A stretch of 7,779 nt of DNA from Chloroflexota bacterium (GCA_020346965.1 CP070793.1:257864-265642), one strand, 5' to 3'. Positions 1 through 6,255 are shown, counted from the first letter of the stretch. Notes: a model not told the origin generated them from the letters alone. Numbers and translations: made by a program.

Positions 1-13
1 ATTTTCCGGAAAT

Positions 14-655
14 TCAGTAGGCCACGGTGAATCTTTCACGAATGTGTTGCGGGTGCTCAAGTTCATCGAGCATGGCAACGGCGTAGTCCTGTGTAGAGAT
101 TCTACTTTCGCCTTTTTCGTTCTTAAGTAGTTGGTCTTTTCCAATCCGGTAATGCCCCGTCCGCTCTCCAGGCGCGATTGAGGCTGGCGGGCTCAAGAAT
201 GTCCACTCAAGTTCTTTTTCTTTTTTTAGCATGCAAAGTGTTTCCTTAGTTGCCAGCACTCCGCCTTTCACCTGCTCCGGGAAGTCTGTCGTATCCAAGA
301 CCAGCACGCCGGGGGCGACTTCAAGAGTTCCAGCCCCGCCGACAACCAGCAGTCTTTTAGTTCCAGAAATCCTTACACCGCTGATAATCGCCTTATAGCC
401 CCCGATTTGTTCATTATAGATATCCGGATTGCCCCAGCCAGGATTGTAGGCACTTATGACGGCGTCATGACCTTTCACTAGCTCGTCGACCTTGTCTTTG
501 AGAATATCCGCTTTCACAACGGTAAGGTGCGGGTTGCGCACAGTTATTTTCTCAGGATTACGCACAATTGCAGTTACCTGATGACCCCGTGCCAACGCCT
601 CATCACGAATGAATGCACCAATCTGACCACTTGCTCCAATGATCGCTACTTTCAT
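14..655 (-). CDS. NAD(P)-binding reductase-like protein, COG2910/YwnB-like atypical SDR
   Basis: A 213-residue cytosolic Rossmann-fold protein of the atypical short-chain dehydrogenase group (NmrA/YwnB-like, COG2910, often labelled putative NADH-flavin reductase). The N-terminus shows beta1 plus the dinucleotide loop GASGQIG (residues 7-13), and R32 after beta2 is placed to favour NADP. A second glycine strand VVGGAG lies at 104-109. The C-terminal half carries the family-typical stretches SPPASIAPGERTG (155-167) and RISTQDYAVAMLDELE (185-200), and it ends RFTVAY. There is no YxxxK catalytic pair of classical SDRs, so the reaction cannot be named; a redox or redox-sensing role is inferred from the family. 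The reading frame is open to 694, but the ATG at 655 is chosen because MKVAIIG is the normal family start and GGGAGG lies 9 bases upstream. It diverges from the gene at 874, and nothing ties it functionally to its neighbours. The family call is firm; the substrate is unknown. Confidence 0.9.
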   Translation of the reverse strand: MKVAIIGASGQIGAFIRDEALARGHQVTAIVRNPEKITVRNPHLTVVKADILKDKVDELVKGHDAVISAYNPGWGNPDIYNEQIGGYKAIISGVRISGTKRLLVVGGAGTLEVAPGVLVLDTTDFPEQVKGGVLATKETLCMLKKEKELEWTFLSPPASIAPGERTGHYRIGKDQLLKNEKGESRISTQDYAVAMLDELEHPQHIRERFTVAY

Positions 656-873
656 AAAGCTAACCCTCCCTTGTGGGGATCTCCAATCCCTCAATTCTCT
701 ATTGCGTCGGAATTATTTGTAACTATTATACAATAGTCATATTCTGGGACATAATGCCTGATTTGTAGCAGTCCTGATTGGTATGCAGCACCTGGAATCC
801 AAGAGAGATTAATCGAAGCGCGACGATGCAACCTTTCCCAATCTTCTACATTGTATTATAAAGGGAGGAGGAG
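656..873. other. Intergenic region between divergent genes
   Basis: This 218-base spacer separates the leftward reductase gene and the rightward small membrane protein gene. It holds the reductase ribosome binding site (GGGAGGG, 664-670), the palindrome with the leftward -10 hexamer (722-737), and the AAGGGAGGAGGAG ribosome binding site of the rightward gene (861-873). I could not find a convincing -35/-10 pair for the rightward gene. A TATTAT at 854-859 lies too close to its ribosome binding site to serve as its -10 box. No small gene or terminator is seen. Confidence 0.6.
722..737. promoter_or_regulatory. Candidate operator/promoter: perfect 6-4-6 inverted repeat over a TATAAT hexamer
   Basis: ACTATT-ATAC-AATAGT is a perfect inverted repeat. 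Read leftward it contains TATAAT (725-730), a consensus -10 hexamer facing the reductase gene whose ATG is at 655. No good -35 box sits 16-18 bases further upstream, which would fit a promoter needing an activator, or a chance match in AT-rich DNA. A repressor dimer bound here would cover the -10 box. No regulator gene is present in the window. Confidence 0.4.
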
Positions 874-1080
874 ATGAAGAGAAGAGCATTAGCCTGCATT
901 GTTCTTTCGGTCATATTCTTAGCAGTGACCCTGTTCAGTTACTTTTATGAATCGAGGTCAACCGGGCTTCTGCCAGTGATAACCTACCCGTTACGCGATT
1001 ACACCTCGGCGTTCGCAATCATAAGCGCAGTTCTCGCGTCCAGCGGTATCTTCATTCAGAAAAGAAGAGAGACCAGATGA
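874..1080 (+). CDS. Small two-helix membrane protein, unknown function
   Basis: A 68-residue protein I do not recognise. Residues about 5-24 (ACIVLSVIFLAVTLFSYFY) and about 44-62 (TSAFAIISAVLASSGIFI) are hydrophobic enough to be two membrane helices. They are joined by a polar loop, and the charged ends (MKRR at the N-terminus, QKRRETR at the C-terminus) suggest both ends are cytoplasmic. It is believed to be a real gene because AGGGAGGAG lies just before the ATG and its stop overlaps the next start (ATGA), so the two are translated together. A role as partner or accessory of the following M50-like protein is inferred from this coupling alone. Alternatively it is an unrelated small membrane protein. 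Confidence 0.72.
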   Translation: MKRRALACIVLSVIFLAVTLFSYFYESRSTGLLPVITYPLRDYTSAFAIISAVLASSGIFIQKRRETR

Positions 1081-1799
1081 TTTTCAAGTTCCTCCTGGCT
1101 TTTCTGTCTTTGGGCTTCGTAGCAAAGATTCTGGGCGAGGTAGTTCACGAGGTTATGGGCCATGGTCTATTCGTTGTGGCGTTTGGTGGAAGAATAACTA
1201 ATATAAATATCTCTTTGCTGTGGCCTTATAAGCTATCCAGCATCGGATTCTCCCATCCACCGGGTGGTTTCCAGCCCTGGCAGGAGGTCTTAGTCGATGG
1301 AGGCGGCATAATCATTTGCTTAGCAGTCTCCTTCATAGTACAACTCATCTTGCTATTGAGTTTCTCCAAAAGGGGAAACTGGGCGGTTTCATCAATGCTT
1401 TTCTGGCTGGCTTTTTGGACATTCATAAACCCGGCCGGATATCTTGTTGTAGGGGGCATGGAACCGTTCGGCGATATTGCCAACCTCATATCTGCCGGGA
1501 TCATGACGCAACAACTTGCCTTCATACTCGGAATTCTATTATTTCTCGTCAATCTCTTTTCACTTTCCATAATACTGAGGAATGTGCTCAGGAAAGCCGG
1601 CGTTAACGAAGATGCAAGATGGAGCATCGTTCTCTTTTGGCTTATAGTCCCCTTACTAACGTTCTTTAGCGCCGCCGGTCTCGGTCAACCGATGCTCATT
1701 GCCTCGTTAGGTTTTATTCCCGTCCTGGCAGCCTGCGCCGGACTGTTACTGTATAATGTGTTCTTATCCCCCAATAAGAACAGGAAAACGTCCACGTGA
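1077..1799 (+). CDS. Polytopic membrane protein with HExxxH motif, M50/site-2-protease-like
   Basis: A 240-residue integral membrane protein with about six hydrophobic segments (about 3-20, 28-38, 74-95, 104-124, 146-168 and 183-228, the last probably two helices). In the first helix the sequence GEVVHEVMGHGLFVVAFGGRI (20-40) strongly recalls the zinc-binding HExxH helix of M50B membrane metalloproteases, which read roughly HELGHALVALLFGGRV. A second conserved-looking stretch, NPAGYLVVGGMEPFGDIANLI (118-138), offers D133 as a third ligand. The two histidines (H24, H29) are five residues apart, not the canonical four, so catalytic competence is uncertain. The start overlaps the stop of the 68-residue gene. 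If active, it would cut a membrane-embedded substrate; if not, it is a pseudoprotease or an unrelated membrane protein. The substrate is unknown. Confidence 0.7.
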   Translation: MIFKFLLAFLSLGFVAKILGEVVHEVMGHGLFVVAFGGRITNINISLLWPYKLSSIGFSHPPGGFQPWQEVLVDGGGIIICLAVSFIVQLILLLSFSKRGNWAVSSMLFWLAFWTFINPAGYLVVGGMEPFGDIANLISAGIMTQQLAFILGILLFLVNLFSLSIILRNVLRKAGVNEDARWSIVLFWLIVPLLTFFSAAGLGQPMLIASLGFIPVLAACAGLLLYNVFLSPNKNRKTST

Positions 1800-1910
1800 A
1801 GGAGACGGAGTTCCAGATCTAGTCTTCCCAAATCTATTCATCTTCCTGCAAGTACCCCGGGATATGGTACATGATATGTAACAAGCCTGATTCGTACGGT
1901 ATCCCCGAAA

Positions 1911-1949
1911 TTCACATTCAGGACAAGAAAGTGCTACACTATATATAAC
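1911..1949 (+). promoter_or_regulatory. Probable promoter for the DUF350/transglutaminase pair
   Basis: Two overlapping readings are possible. TTCACA (1911-1916) with an 18-base spacer to TACACT (1935-1940) matches sigma-70 consensus 5/6 and 4/6. AGGACA (1920-1925) with an 18-base spacer to TATAAC (1944-1949) matches 4/6 and 5/6. Either would give a leader of about 145-155 bases ahead of the TTG start at 2101. This is the only promoter-like element in the gap. Confidence 0.42.
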
Positions 1950-2086
1950 AGCGTTGTAGGCGGGTGGTGCCCGGTACTATGAAATGTCCGAAATTTCCAC
2001 AAAAATGCACCGGTTGACGGTACAAAACCAGCGGCCCCTGCTAAGAAATCATGTTGCTACGTCATTGTCAGTCGAATCCATCAAAT

Positions 2087-2094
2087 AAGGAGGA
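2087..2094 (+). promoter_or_regulatory. Strong ribosome binding site fixing a TTG start
   Basis: AAGGAGGA sits with its GGAGG 7 bases before TTG at 2101. No in-frame ATG occurs near the start of this open frame, and the hydrophobic protein begins at once, so TTG is the start codon. Confidence 0.85.
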
Positions 2095-2100
2095 ACTAAC

Positions 2101-2586
2101 TTGGCAGAGCTAGGTTTGGGCATTCCTTTCTGGGTAATTGTTTTAATATGGTTAACCAAGGTTGTTTTACTTGTCTTCGTCTCTGCTATTCTGGCATGGC
2201 TTGGAGTCAGAGCACTGGATGCGCTTATTGGTCAGGTTCCATATCGCGAACGCATAGGTGAGAGCCCCGTGGCTGTCGGGTTGTTCGTGGCAGGTTTCTT
2301 CATCCTGATTGGCCTTGTTATTCACGGTGCTATTACTGCGCTAACTGCGGTCACAGCTCCAATAGTATGGTACATCTTCGATTTCAGGACGTGGGGGCTA
2401 CTGGCTTTGAGTTTCGTGATAAGTTTGCTGCTTGGGGTAGCTCTATTCTATATCGTGGACAAGCTAACACCAAAAATTCCTTTTGGTAGTATTACCGATA
2501 ACCCCATAGCCGCAGGACTACATATCTTTGGTTATCTCATCTTCTTTGGCTTAATACTGCACGCGTCACTGACCGGACCGTTATGA
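2101..2586 (+). CDS. Membrane protein with two DUF350-like repeats
   Basis: A 161-residue protein with four membrane helices built as an internal duplication. Repeat one (about 20-78) reads RALDALIGQVPYRERIGESPVAVGLFVAGFFILIGLVIHGAI; repeat two (about 100-157) ends VDKLTPKIPFGSITDNPIAAGLHIFGYLIFFGLILHASL. Matched residues include D40/D120, P56/P135, G60/G139 and H75/H154. The pattern (hydrophobic helix, D-x-L, polar linker, N/S-P-x-A-x-G helix) is that of DUF350 (YjfL-type) membrane modules, which often occur in tandem. The molecular function of DUF350 is not established. The start is TTG with an excellent ribosome binding site. The last bases overlap the next gene (ATGA), so the transglutaminase-like protein is translationally coupled, suggesting a shared membrane or periplasmic process. 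The DUF350 assignment is from memory of the family pattern and is fairly secure. Confidence 0.82.
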   Translation: MAELGLGIPFWVIVLIWLTKVVLLVFVSAILAWLGVRALDALIGQVPYRERIGESPVAVGLFVAGFFILIGLVIHGAITALTAVTAPIVWYIFDFRTWGLLALSFVISLLLGVALFYIVDKLTPKIPFGSITDNPIAAGLHIFGYLIFFGLILHASLTGPL

Positions 2587-3437
2587 AGAGAGTCTGGATT
2601 CTACTCGGTTTAGTAATTGTCCTGCTAACCGGGCTGGCAACGACAGGCTACGCCTCGGCATTTCCATCCCAGGGTTTCTCCACAAGAGGTGTCGACATCC
2701 TCGATGATTGGGAGATATGCAGAACCAGGGCCTTCGGTGAAGATGGTTTTTATCAAATAACTGAGACAGGGTTTCGTCCGGTTATAGCCTTCGAAAGCCT
2801 AGGTGACCAGGCTAACGCCGCCTATAGCCTGGGTGAACAGATTACCAACGAATATCCAGACCGGCTACAGAGGGCAGAGGCGGTATTTCATTTTGTCCGT
2901 GATAGGGTGAAATATGCCTCTGATATAGACCTGAATGGAAGTGAAGAGTTTGCCCAGAACGCCGACGAGTTGGCTACAACCATTGTGGAGGACGGAATCG
3001 GGCAAGGTGATTGTGAAGATATGGTGGTACTACTGGCGATCATGTACAAAGCCGCCGGATTTCGCTCGGCCATAGTGCTTGTACCGGAACATACTGCCTT
3101 ACTCGTTTATCTACCTGACTATGACGAGGCAACGGCTTTCTTTGAGCTGGCAGGTGAGTCAGGATGGGTATGGGCCGAAGCTACCGGTAGAAACAACCAC
3201 CTGGGTTGGGCGCCCAAGGAATATCTCGGTACTGAAATAGCTGCCTATGAAATCCTTGCCGAGATACCTGCCTACGAAATACCTGTCGGATCAGTAGCTC
3301 CCCTAACACCATCTCCCGCAGCAGCGATAGCCTTTGCCGGCACCGGCGAAAGATCGTTCTCCCCTCCGTACCTTTTTTTCATCGTCATCGGTTTAATGTG
3401 GTGCCTTTCGCTGTTCAGACGGAGGCGAAGACGTTGA
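2583..3437 (+). CDS. Exported, membrane-anchored transglutaminase-like protein
   Basis: A 284-residue protein. A signal peptide (MKR plus hydrophobic core 5-20, possible cleavage after ASA at 24-26) is followed by an extracytoplasmic domain. A single C-terminal membrane helix (about 262-278) then ends in six arginines (279-284), so the domain is tethered outside the cell. The core is a transglutaminase/protease fold: the helix containing AEAVFHFVRDRVKYASD (98-114), the nucleophile motif GQGDCEDMVVLLAIMYKAAGF with C144, the histidine H170 in PEHTALLVYL, and WVWAEAT (195-201). Here E199 sits where the family usually has the catalytic Asp. Members are thiol enzymes acting as peptidases, transglutaminases or deamidases; which applies here cannot be told. 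A short internal repeat (EIAAYEIL/AEIPAYEIP, about 218-233) precedes a Pro/Ala-rich linker to the anchor. It is coupled by ATGA overlap to the DUF350 gene. Confidence 0.85.
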   Translation: MKRVWILLGLVIVLLTGLATTGYASAFPSQGFSTRGVDILDDWEICRTRAFGEDGFYQITETGFRPVIAFESLGDQANAAYSLGEQITNEYPDRLQRAEAVFHFVRDRVKYASDIDLNGSEEFAQNADELATTIVEDGIGQGDCEDMVVLLAIMYKAAGFRSAIVLVPEHTALLVYLPDYDEATAFFELAGESGWVWAEATGRNNHLGWAPKEYLGTEIAAYEILAEIPAYEIPVGSVAPLTPSPAAAIAFAGTGERSFSPPYLFFIVIGLMWCLSLFRRRRRR

Positions 3438-3759
3438 GCCAGCATCCAAAATGCATCTTCGACGATTAGTATTCTATGTCATAATACACGACTCGCGGTA
3501 GATTTGATTGGAAGTACATTCCTCTAGCTACTGCAGGCCAACCGTTTTGCACTTCCAAACTCCATTTAGAGCTAGGTTGACTGCTACCTCTCCATGAAAC
3601 CGAGTGTGAACGACTTGCCATGTTCCAAGCGTAGGAGTAAAATTGCGCGGAAGCACCGGAGTACTACAGAACACCCGCATCTTCACCTGTACTATGACCC
3701 CGTCAGTTTCCTGTGTCAACCAATAACGGACTGAATAGCTATGTTTAGCTGCAAGGACA
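3438..3759. other. 322-base region with no convincing gene
   Basis: This region lies between the transglutaminase-like gene and the MATE gene. No stem-loop terminator with a T-run follows the stop at 3437. On the minus strand a frame open from 3773 to 3528 (81 codons) has protein-like composition, with phrases such as RYWLTQETDGVIVQVKM and LGTWQVVHTRFHGEV. The frame continues sensibly for 17 codons past its TAG, so a gene relic is possible. It has no ribosome binding site and I recognise no family. A leftward TTGACA-N17-CATAGT (3719 to 3691) also lies here but has no gene to serve. No clear rightward promoter for the MATE gene was found. Confidence 0.4.
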
Positions 3760-5205
3760 ATGAAGACAGACAAGCCTGATGAGCTTCATGAGACTACCGC
3801 ACGTCTTGGTACAGAGCGGCTAAGCAAGCTGCTCCTCCGCCTAAGTGCGCCCAGCATTGCCTCAGCGGTAACCATCTCTTTATACCACCTAGCAGATACA
3901 TTCTGGCTAGGTCAGCTTAGCTATCAGGCGATTGCCGCCGTGACTATCACCTTTCCGTTTTATATTGCCGTGATCTCGATCGGCGTTGGCACAGGTGTTG
4001 GCGCTAACGCCCTCGCATCACGGCGTTTCGGTGAGAGAAACATCGAGGCAACCAACCAGGTGGCCGGCCAGATCTTTCCACTGACTGCCGCATTCGGTGT
4101 TATTTTCACCGTTGTCAGTGTTTTCTTTGCCAGGCCTGTAGCCATTCTGCTTGGAGCTACGCCGGACATTGTGGGCATGACGACGGATTACCTTGTTTTC
4201 CTAGGGTGGGGCATGCCGTTCATTCTGTTCCGGCTCATGTCGCGCAATGTTTTCCACGCGGCCGGTGATGCTGTCAAGCCGATGATTTTCACTGTCGTCG
4301 GCGCTGTGCTCAATGCCGTCCTCGACCCATTCTTTATCTTTGGTTGGGGGCCTTTCCCGGAGATGGGTGTTGGCGGAGCCGGGCTGGCTACAACCATAAC
4401 CGGGGGAATCGCTGCCGCACTCAGCTTTTATTATCTGGTCGGCGGAAGATCCGTCTACAGGCTAACGCTGCACCACCTGAAACCTAACCTTTCTATCATG
4501 TCACAGATCTACCGCGTGGGACTGCCATCGATTCTGATGGAACTTACGGAGACAATTGTATTCATTTTGTTCAACCGGGTTGTGGCCGGCTTCGGTTCGA
4601 TAACATTGGCAGCTCTGGGAATCGGGATACGTATTATCGACCTCGCGTTTATGCCCATTATTGGAGTTGCCCATGGTCTTCTACCGATCGTCGGCTTCTG
4701 CCTGGGGGCACGCCTTTGGAAACGGCTGTGGGCAGCCGTCAGACTGGCCTCCCTTAGTCTGGTGGTGTTTATGGGTGTTGCCACTGTCCTTCTGGAAGTC
4801 TTCGCTCCTCAGGTAATCGCCATTTTCAATGACGACCCCGAATTGCTGGCTATTGCCGTGCCGGGGATGCGTATTCTTGTCTCAACACTCATTTTGATAG
4901 GGCCGGCCATTATGTTCATTACGACCTTTCAAGGACTATCCAAAGGTTGGACAGCCATTTTTCTTTCGCTGGCGCGCGAGTTGATCTTCTTCATCCCGGC
5001 TATATTCATCCTGCCGCGTTACCTTGGGCTGAACGGGGTTTGGCTGTCTATCCCCATCGCAGATGTGACCGGTACCGCTATCGCGGGGTTTTGGCTTTAC
5101 CGTGAGTACCGCCGACAGAAAAGCAGCGGCATCTGGGATAATGCTCCTGCTACCGATTCCACCCCGAAGCCCTTGTCTACCGATGGACCCGCGCCCGATT
5201 CGTAA
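3760..5205 (+). CDS. MATE-family multidrug/toxin efflux transporter
   Basis: A complete 481-residue polytopic inner-membrane protein with about twelve helices, close to the usual 440-480 of the MATE family. The N-terminus LGTERLSKLLLRLSAPSIAS (16-35) is the standard lead into helix 1. LADTFWLGQLSYQAIAAV (44-61) and the glycine-rich GVGTGVGANALASRRFGERNIEA (75-97) are MATE signatures. GAVLNAVLDPFFIFGWGPFPEMGVGGAGLATTI marks the loop at the end of helix 6 that leads into the second half. Transporters of this family export organic cations or other small molecules in exchange for Na+ or H+; the substrate cannot be predicted. The C-terminus is a polar tail rich in Pro/Ser/Asp (from about residue 447). 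The start is supported by AAGGA (3753-3757), although the 2-base spacing is short; no better in-frame start exists nearby. It converges on the ferredoxin-like gene with 9 bases between stops. Confidence 0.93.
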   Translation: MKTDKPDELHETTARLGTERLSKLLLRLSAPSIASAVTISLYHLADTFWLGQLSYQAIAAVTITFPFYIAVISIGVGTGVGANALASRRFGERNIEATNQVAGQIFPLTAAFGVIFTVVSVFFARPVAILLGATPDIVGMTTDYLVFLGWGMPFILFRLMSRNVFHAAGDAVKPMIFTVVGAVLNAVLDPFFIFGWGPFPEMGVGGAGLATTITGGIAAALSFYYLVGGRSVYRLTLHHLKPNLSIMSQIYRVGLPSILMELTETIVFILFNRVVAGFGSITLAALGIGIRIIDLAFMPIIGVAHGLLPIVGFCLGARLWKRLWAAVRLASLSLVVFMGVATVLLEVFAPQVIAIFNDDPELLAIAVPGMRILVSTLILIGPAIMFITTFQGLSKGWTAIFLSLARELIFFIPAIFILPRYLGLNGVWLSIPIADVTGTAIAGFWLYREYRRQKSSGIWDNAPATDSTPKPLSTDGPAPDS

Positions 5206-5214
5206 CTCAGGAAA

Positions 5215-6060
5215 CTACCAGAGATTAGCCGCCACGGGCACATTGACTCGATCGCGGAGCTCGATGGCATCCTTGGTACAGCTGGCGCGACAGATACCGC
5301 AGCCGTAGCACCGCAGGTGGTCAATGAAGATCTTTTCAGTGGCGGCGCTATATCCTATAGCACCGAACTGGCAGACACGCATACATTGCCGGCAGCCGTT
5401 ACAGAGCTCCAGATTTACCTCAGCCGCGTATTCGGCTCGGAACATGTGCGGAACACCTTCTGTTACGGTGGTTTGCATAGCGCCGCAGTCAGAACGGTCG
5501 CAATTGCAGATCCCTCCAATGAATGGCGTCACAAACGTCCAGATGGTGTGGCAGAGGCCTTCTTTCTCATACTGACGGAAATTCTCCAAGGCTTCTTCCT
5601 TCGTCAATTCTTCAAGGCCGGAAGTGTCCGGGCCCGTCAGATAGTCCATGTCGATTTCCTTCATTATCTTGAACATCTCCCCTTCCTGTGGTGCCAGGCT
5701 TACCCCATAGCAGAAACGCTGTTCAGTACCGAGATTAATGTGGCGACAGTAACAGGGAAGCCGTACTACAGCGCTGACAACGCCGAGAACTCTTTCTACA
5801 TCCTCGATGGGCAAGACCTGCCCGTAATGCAGCTCCTTCCATCTGCCTACTCTATGTGTCACTACTGCGCTCTTCACAAAGCGGGGCATTACTCGAAGCC
5901 TCCCGACTCTCTCAATGAGTCCAGGAGTCGTCTCAGCCAGGGAAAAGAAATCGGCAATGAACTTGCGCCGCCTCAAGTCACTAAGCAGATCATCCGAATA
6001 GTTCTCCGCTCTCAGGTACCATTTCTCGCCTTCGCCATGCTTGTGGCAGAACTCGCACAT
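5215..6060 (-). CDS. Cysteine-rich ferredoxin-like protein with two C-terminal [4Fe-4S] motifs
   Basis: A 281-residue protein, apparently cytosolic (no signal peptide or membrane helix). The C-terminus is a bacterial-type 2[4Fe-4S] ferredoxin domain: CNGCRQCMRVC (C220, 223, 226, 230) and CYGCGICRASC (C251, 254, 257, 261). The usual proline after the fourth cysteine is replaced by Q231 and T262. Nine further cysteines lie upstream: MCEFC at the very N-terminus (C2, C5) with H6 and H8, CYC (103, 105), C117, C170, and CNCDRSDC (185, 187, 192). These could bind additional metal. I know similar proteins beginning MCEFC-HGEGKKWYL from anaerobes, but with no assigned reaction; electron transfer is the inferred role. 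The start is ATG 9 bases after AAGGAG (6070-6075), and a good promoter lies at 6097-6126. It appears to be a single-gene transcript. Confidence 0.9.
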   Translation of the reverse strand: MCEFCHKHGEGEKWYLRAENYSDDLLSDLRRRKFIADFFSLAETTPGLIERVGRLRVMPRFVKSAVVTHRVGRWKELHYGQVLPIEDVERVLGVVSAVVRLPCYCRHINLGTEQRFCYGVSLAPQEGEMFKIMKEIDMDYLTGPDTSGLEELTKEEALENFRQYEKEGLCHTIWTFVTPFIGGICNCDRSDCGAMQTTVTEGVPHMFRAEYAAEVNLELCNGCRQCMRVCQFGAIGYSAATEKIFIDHLRCYGCGICRASCTKDAIELRDRVNVPVAANLW

Positions 6061-6096
6061 TGTCTCAATCTCCTTCCACTTCAGATATTCCGATGT

Positions 6097-6126
6097 ATTA
6101 TCTCATTTCCGTGAGTTCATTGCCAA
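6097..6126 (-). promoter_or_regulatory. Sigma-70-type promoter of the ferredoxin-like gene
   Basis: Read leftward, TTGGCA (6126-6121) is followed after 18 bases by GATAAT (6102-6097); both differ from consensus at one position. Transcription would start near 6090, about 15 bases before the AAGGAG ribosome binding site (6075-6070) and 30 bases before the ATG at 6060. The order and spacing make it the best promoter in the window. Confidence 0.6.
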
Positions 6127-6158
6127 GTACCCCGAACAGCCACTTATTTGCTTGACGA

Positions 6159-6172
6159 CGTACTGAAGTACG
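6159..6172. repeat. Inverted repeat CGTACT-GA-AGTACG upstream of the ferredoxin-like promoter
   Basis: A perfect 6-2-6 palindrome centred about 40 bases upstream of the -35 box (6121-6126). The position suits an activator site for the leftward ferredoxin-like gene. It could equally be a chance palindrome; no second copy is seen in the window. Confidence 0.35.
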
Positions 6173-6255
6173 AGATTTCCCCTTTGTGTTGGCCGAACCC
6201 GCGACGCAGCCTCCGATAACTGTCCTCGTTGTATACATGCTTTGGTTCTATTATA

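Larger units (their letters stand above)
1800..2100. other. 301-base gap with promoter and start signals, no gene seen
   Basis: This gap lies between the two coupled membrane-gene pairs. The first 110 bases show no gene, and no stem-loop followed by a T-run that would end the upstream transcript. A promoter-like stretch lies at 1911-1949. About 140 bases of leader follow before the TTG start at 2101. The leader contains a short CGGG/CCCG hairpin (near 1961-1973) and a TTGACG (2014-2019) with no matching -10 box. No known riboswitch core was recognised. Confidence 0.5.

Noticed and set aside
1226..1627. A 133-codon minus-strand frame
   Set aside because: It is a shadow of the M50-like membrane gene. 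Its composition is that of an antisense frame, with no ribosome binding site.
1979..2017. A 12-residue possible leader peptide, MKCPKFPQKCTG, upstream of the DUF350 gene
   Set aside because: It has no proper ribosome binding site and no attenuator-like stem-loop after it; two cysteines in so short a frame are not evidence of function.
3691..3719. Leftward TTGACA-N17-CATAGT as a promoter
   Set aside because: The -35 box is perfect, but no believable gene lies downstream on that strand before the transglutaminase-like gene, so it is left as a note only.
5317..6114. A 265-codon plus-strand frame
   Set aside because: It lies antisense to the ferredoxin-like gene, whose two CxxCxxCxxxC motifs, ribosome binding site and promoter are clear. 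The plus-strand product shows no domain and has no ribosome binding site.
6098..6238. A 46-codon minus-strand frame with a basic N-terminal half, ahead of the ferredoxin-like gene
   Set aside because: It has no ribosome binding site and contains the ferredoxin-like gene's promoter in its 3' end, so it is probably chance.
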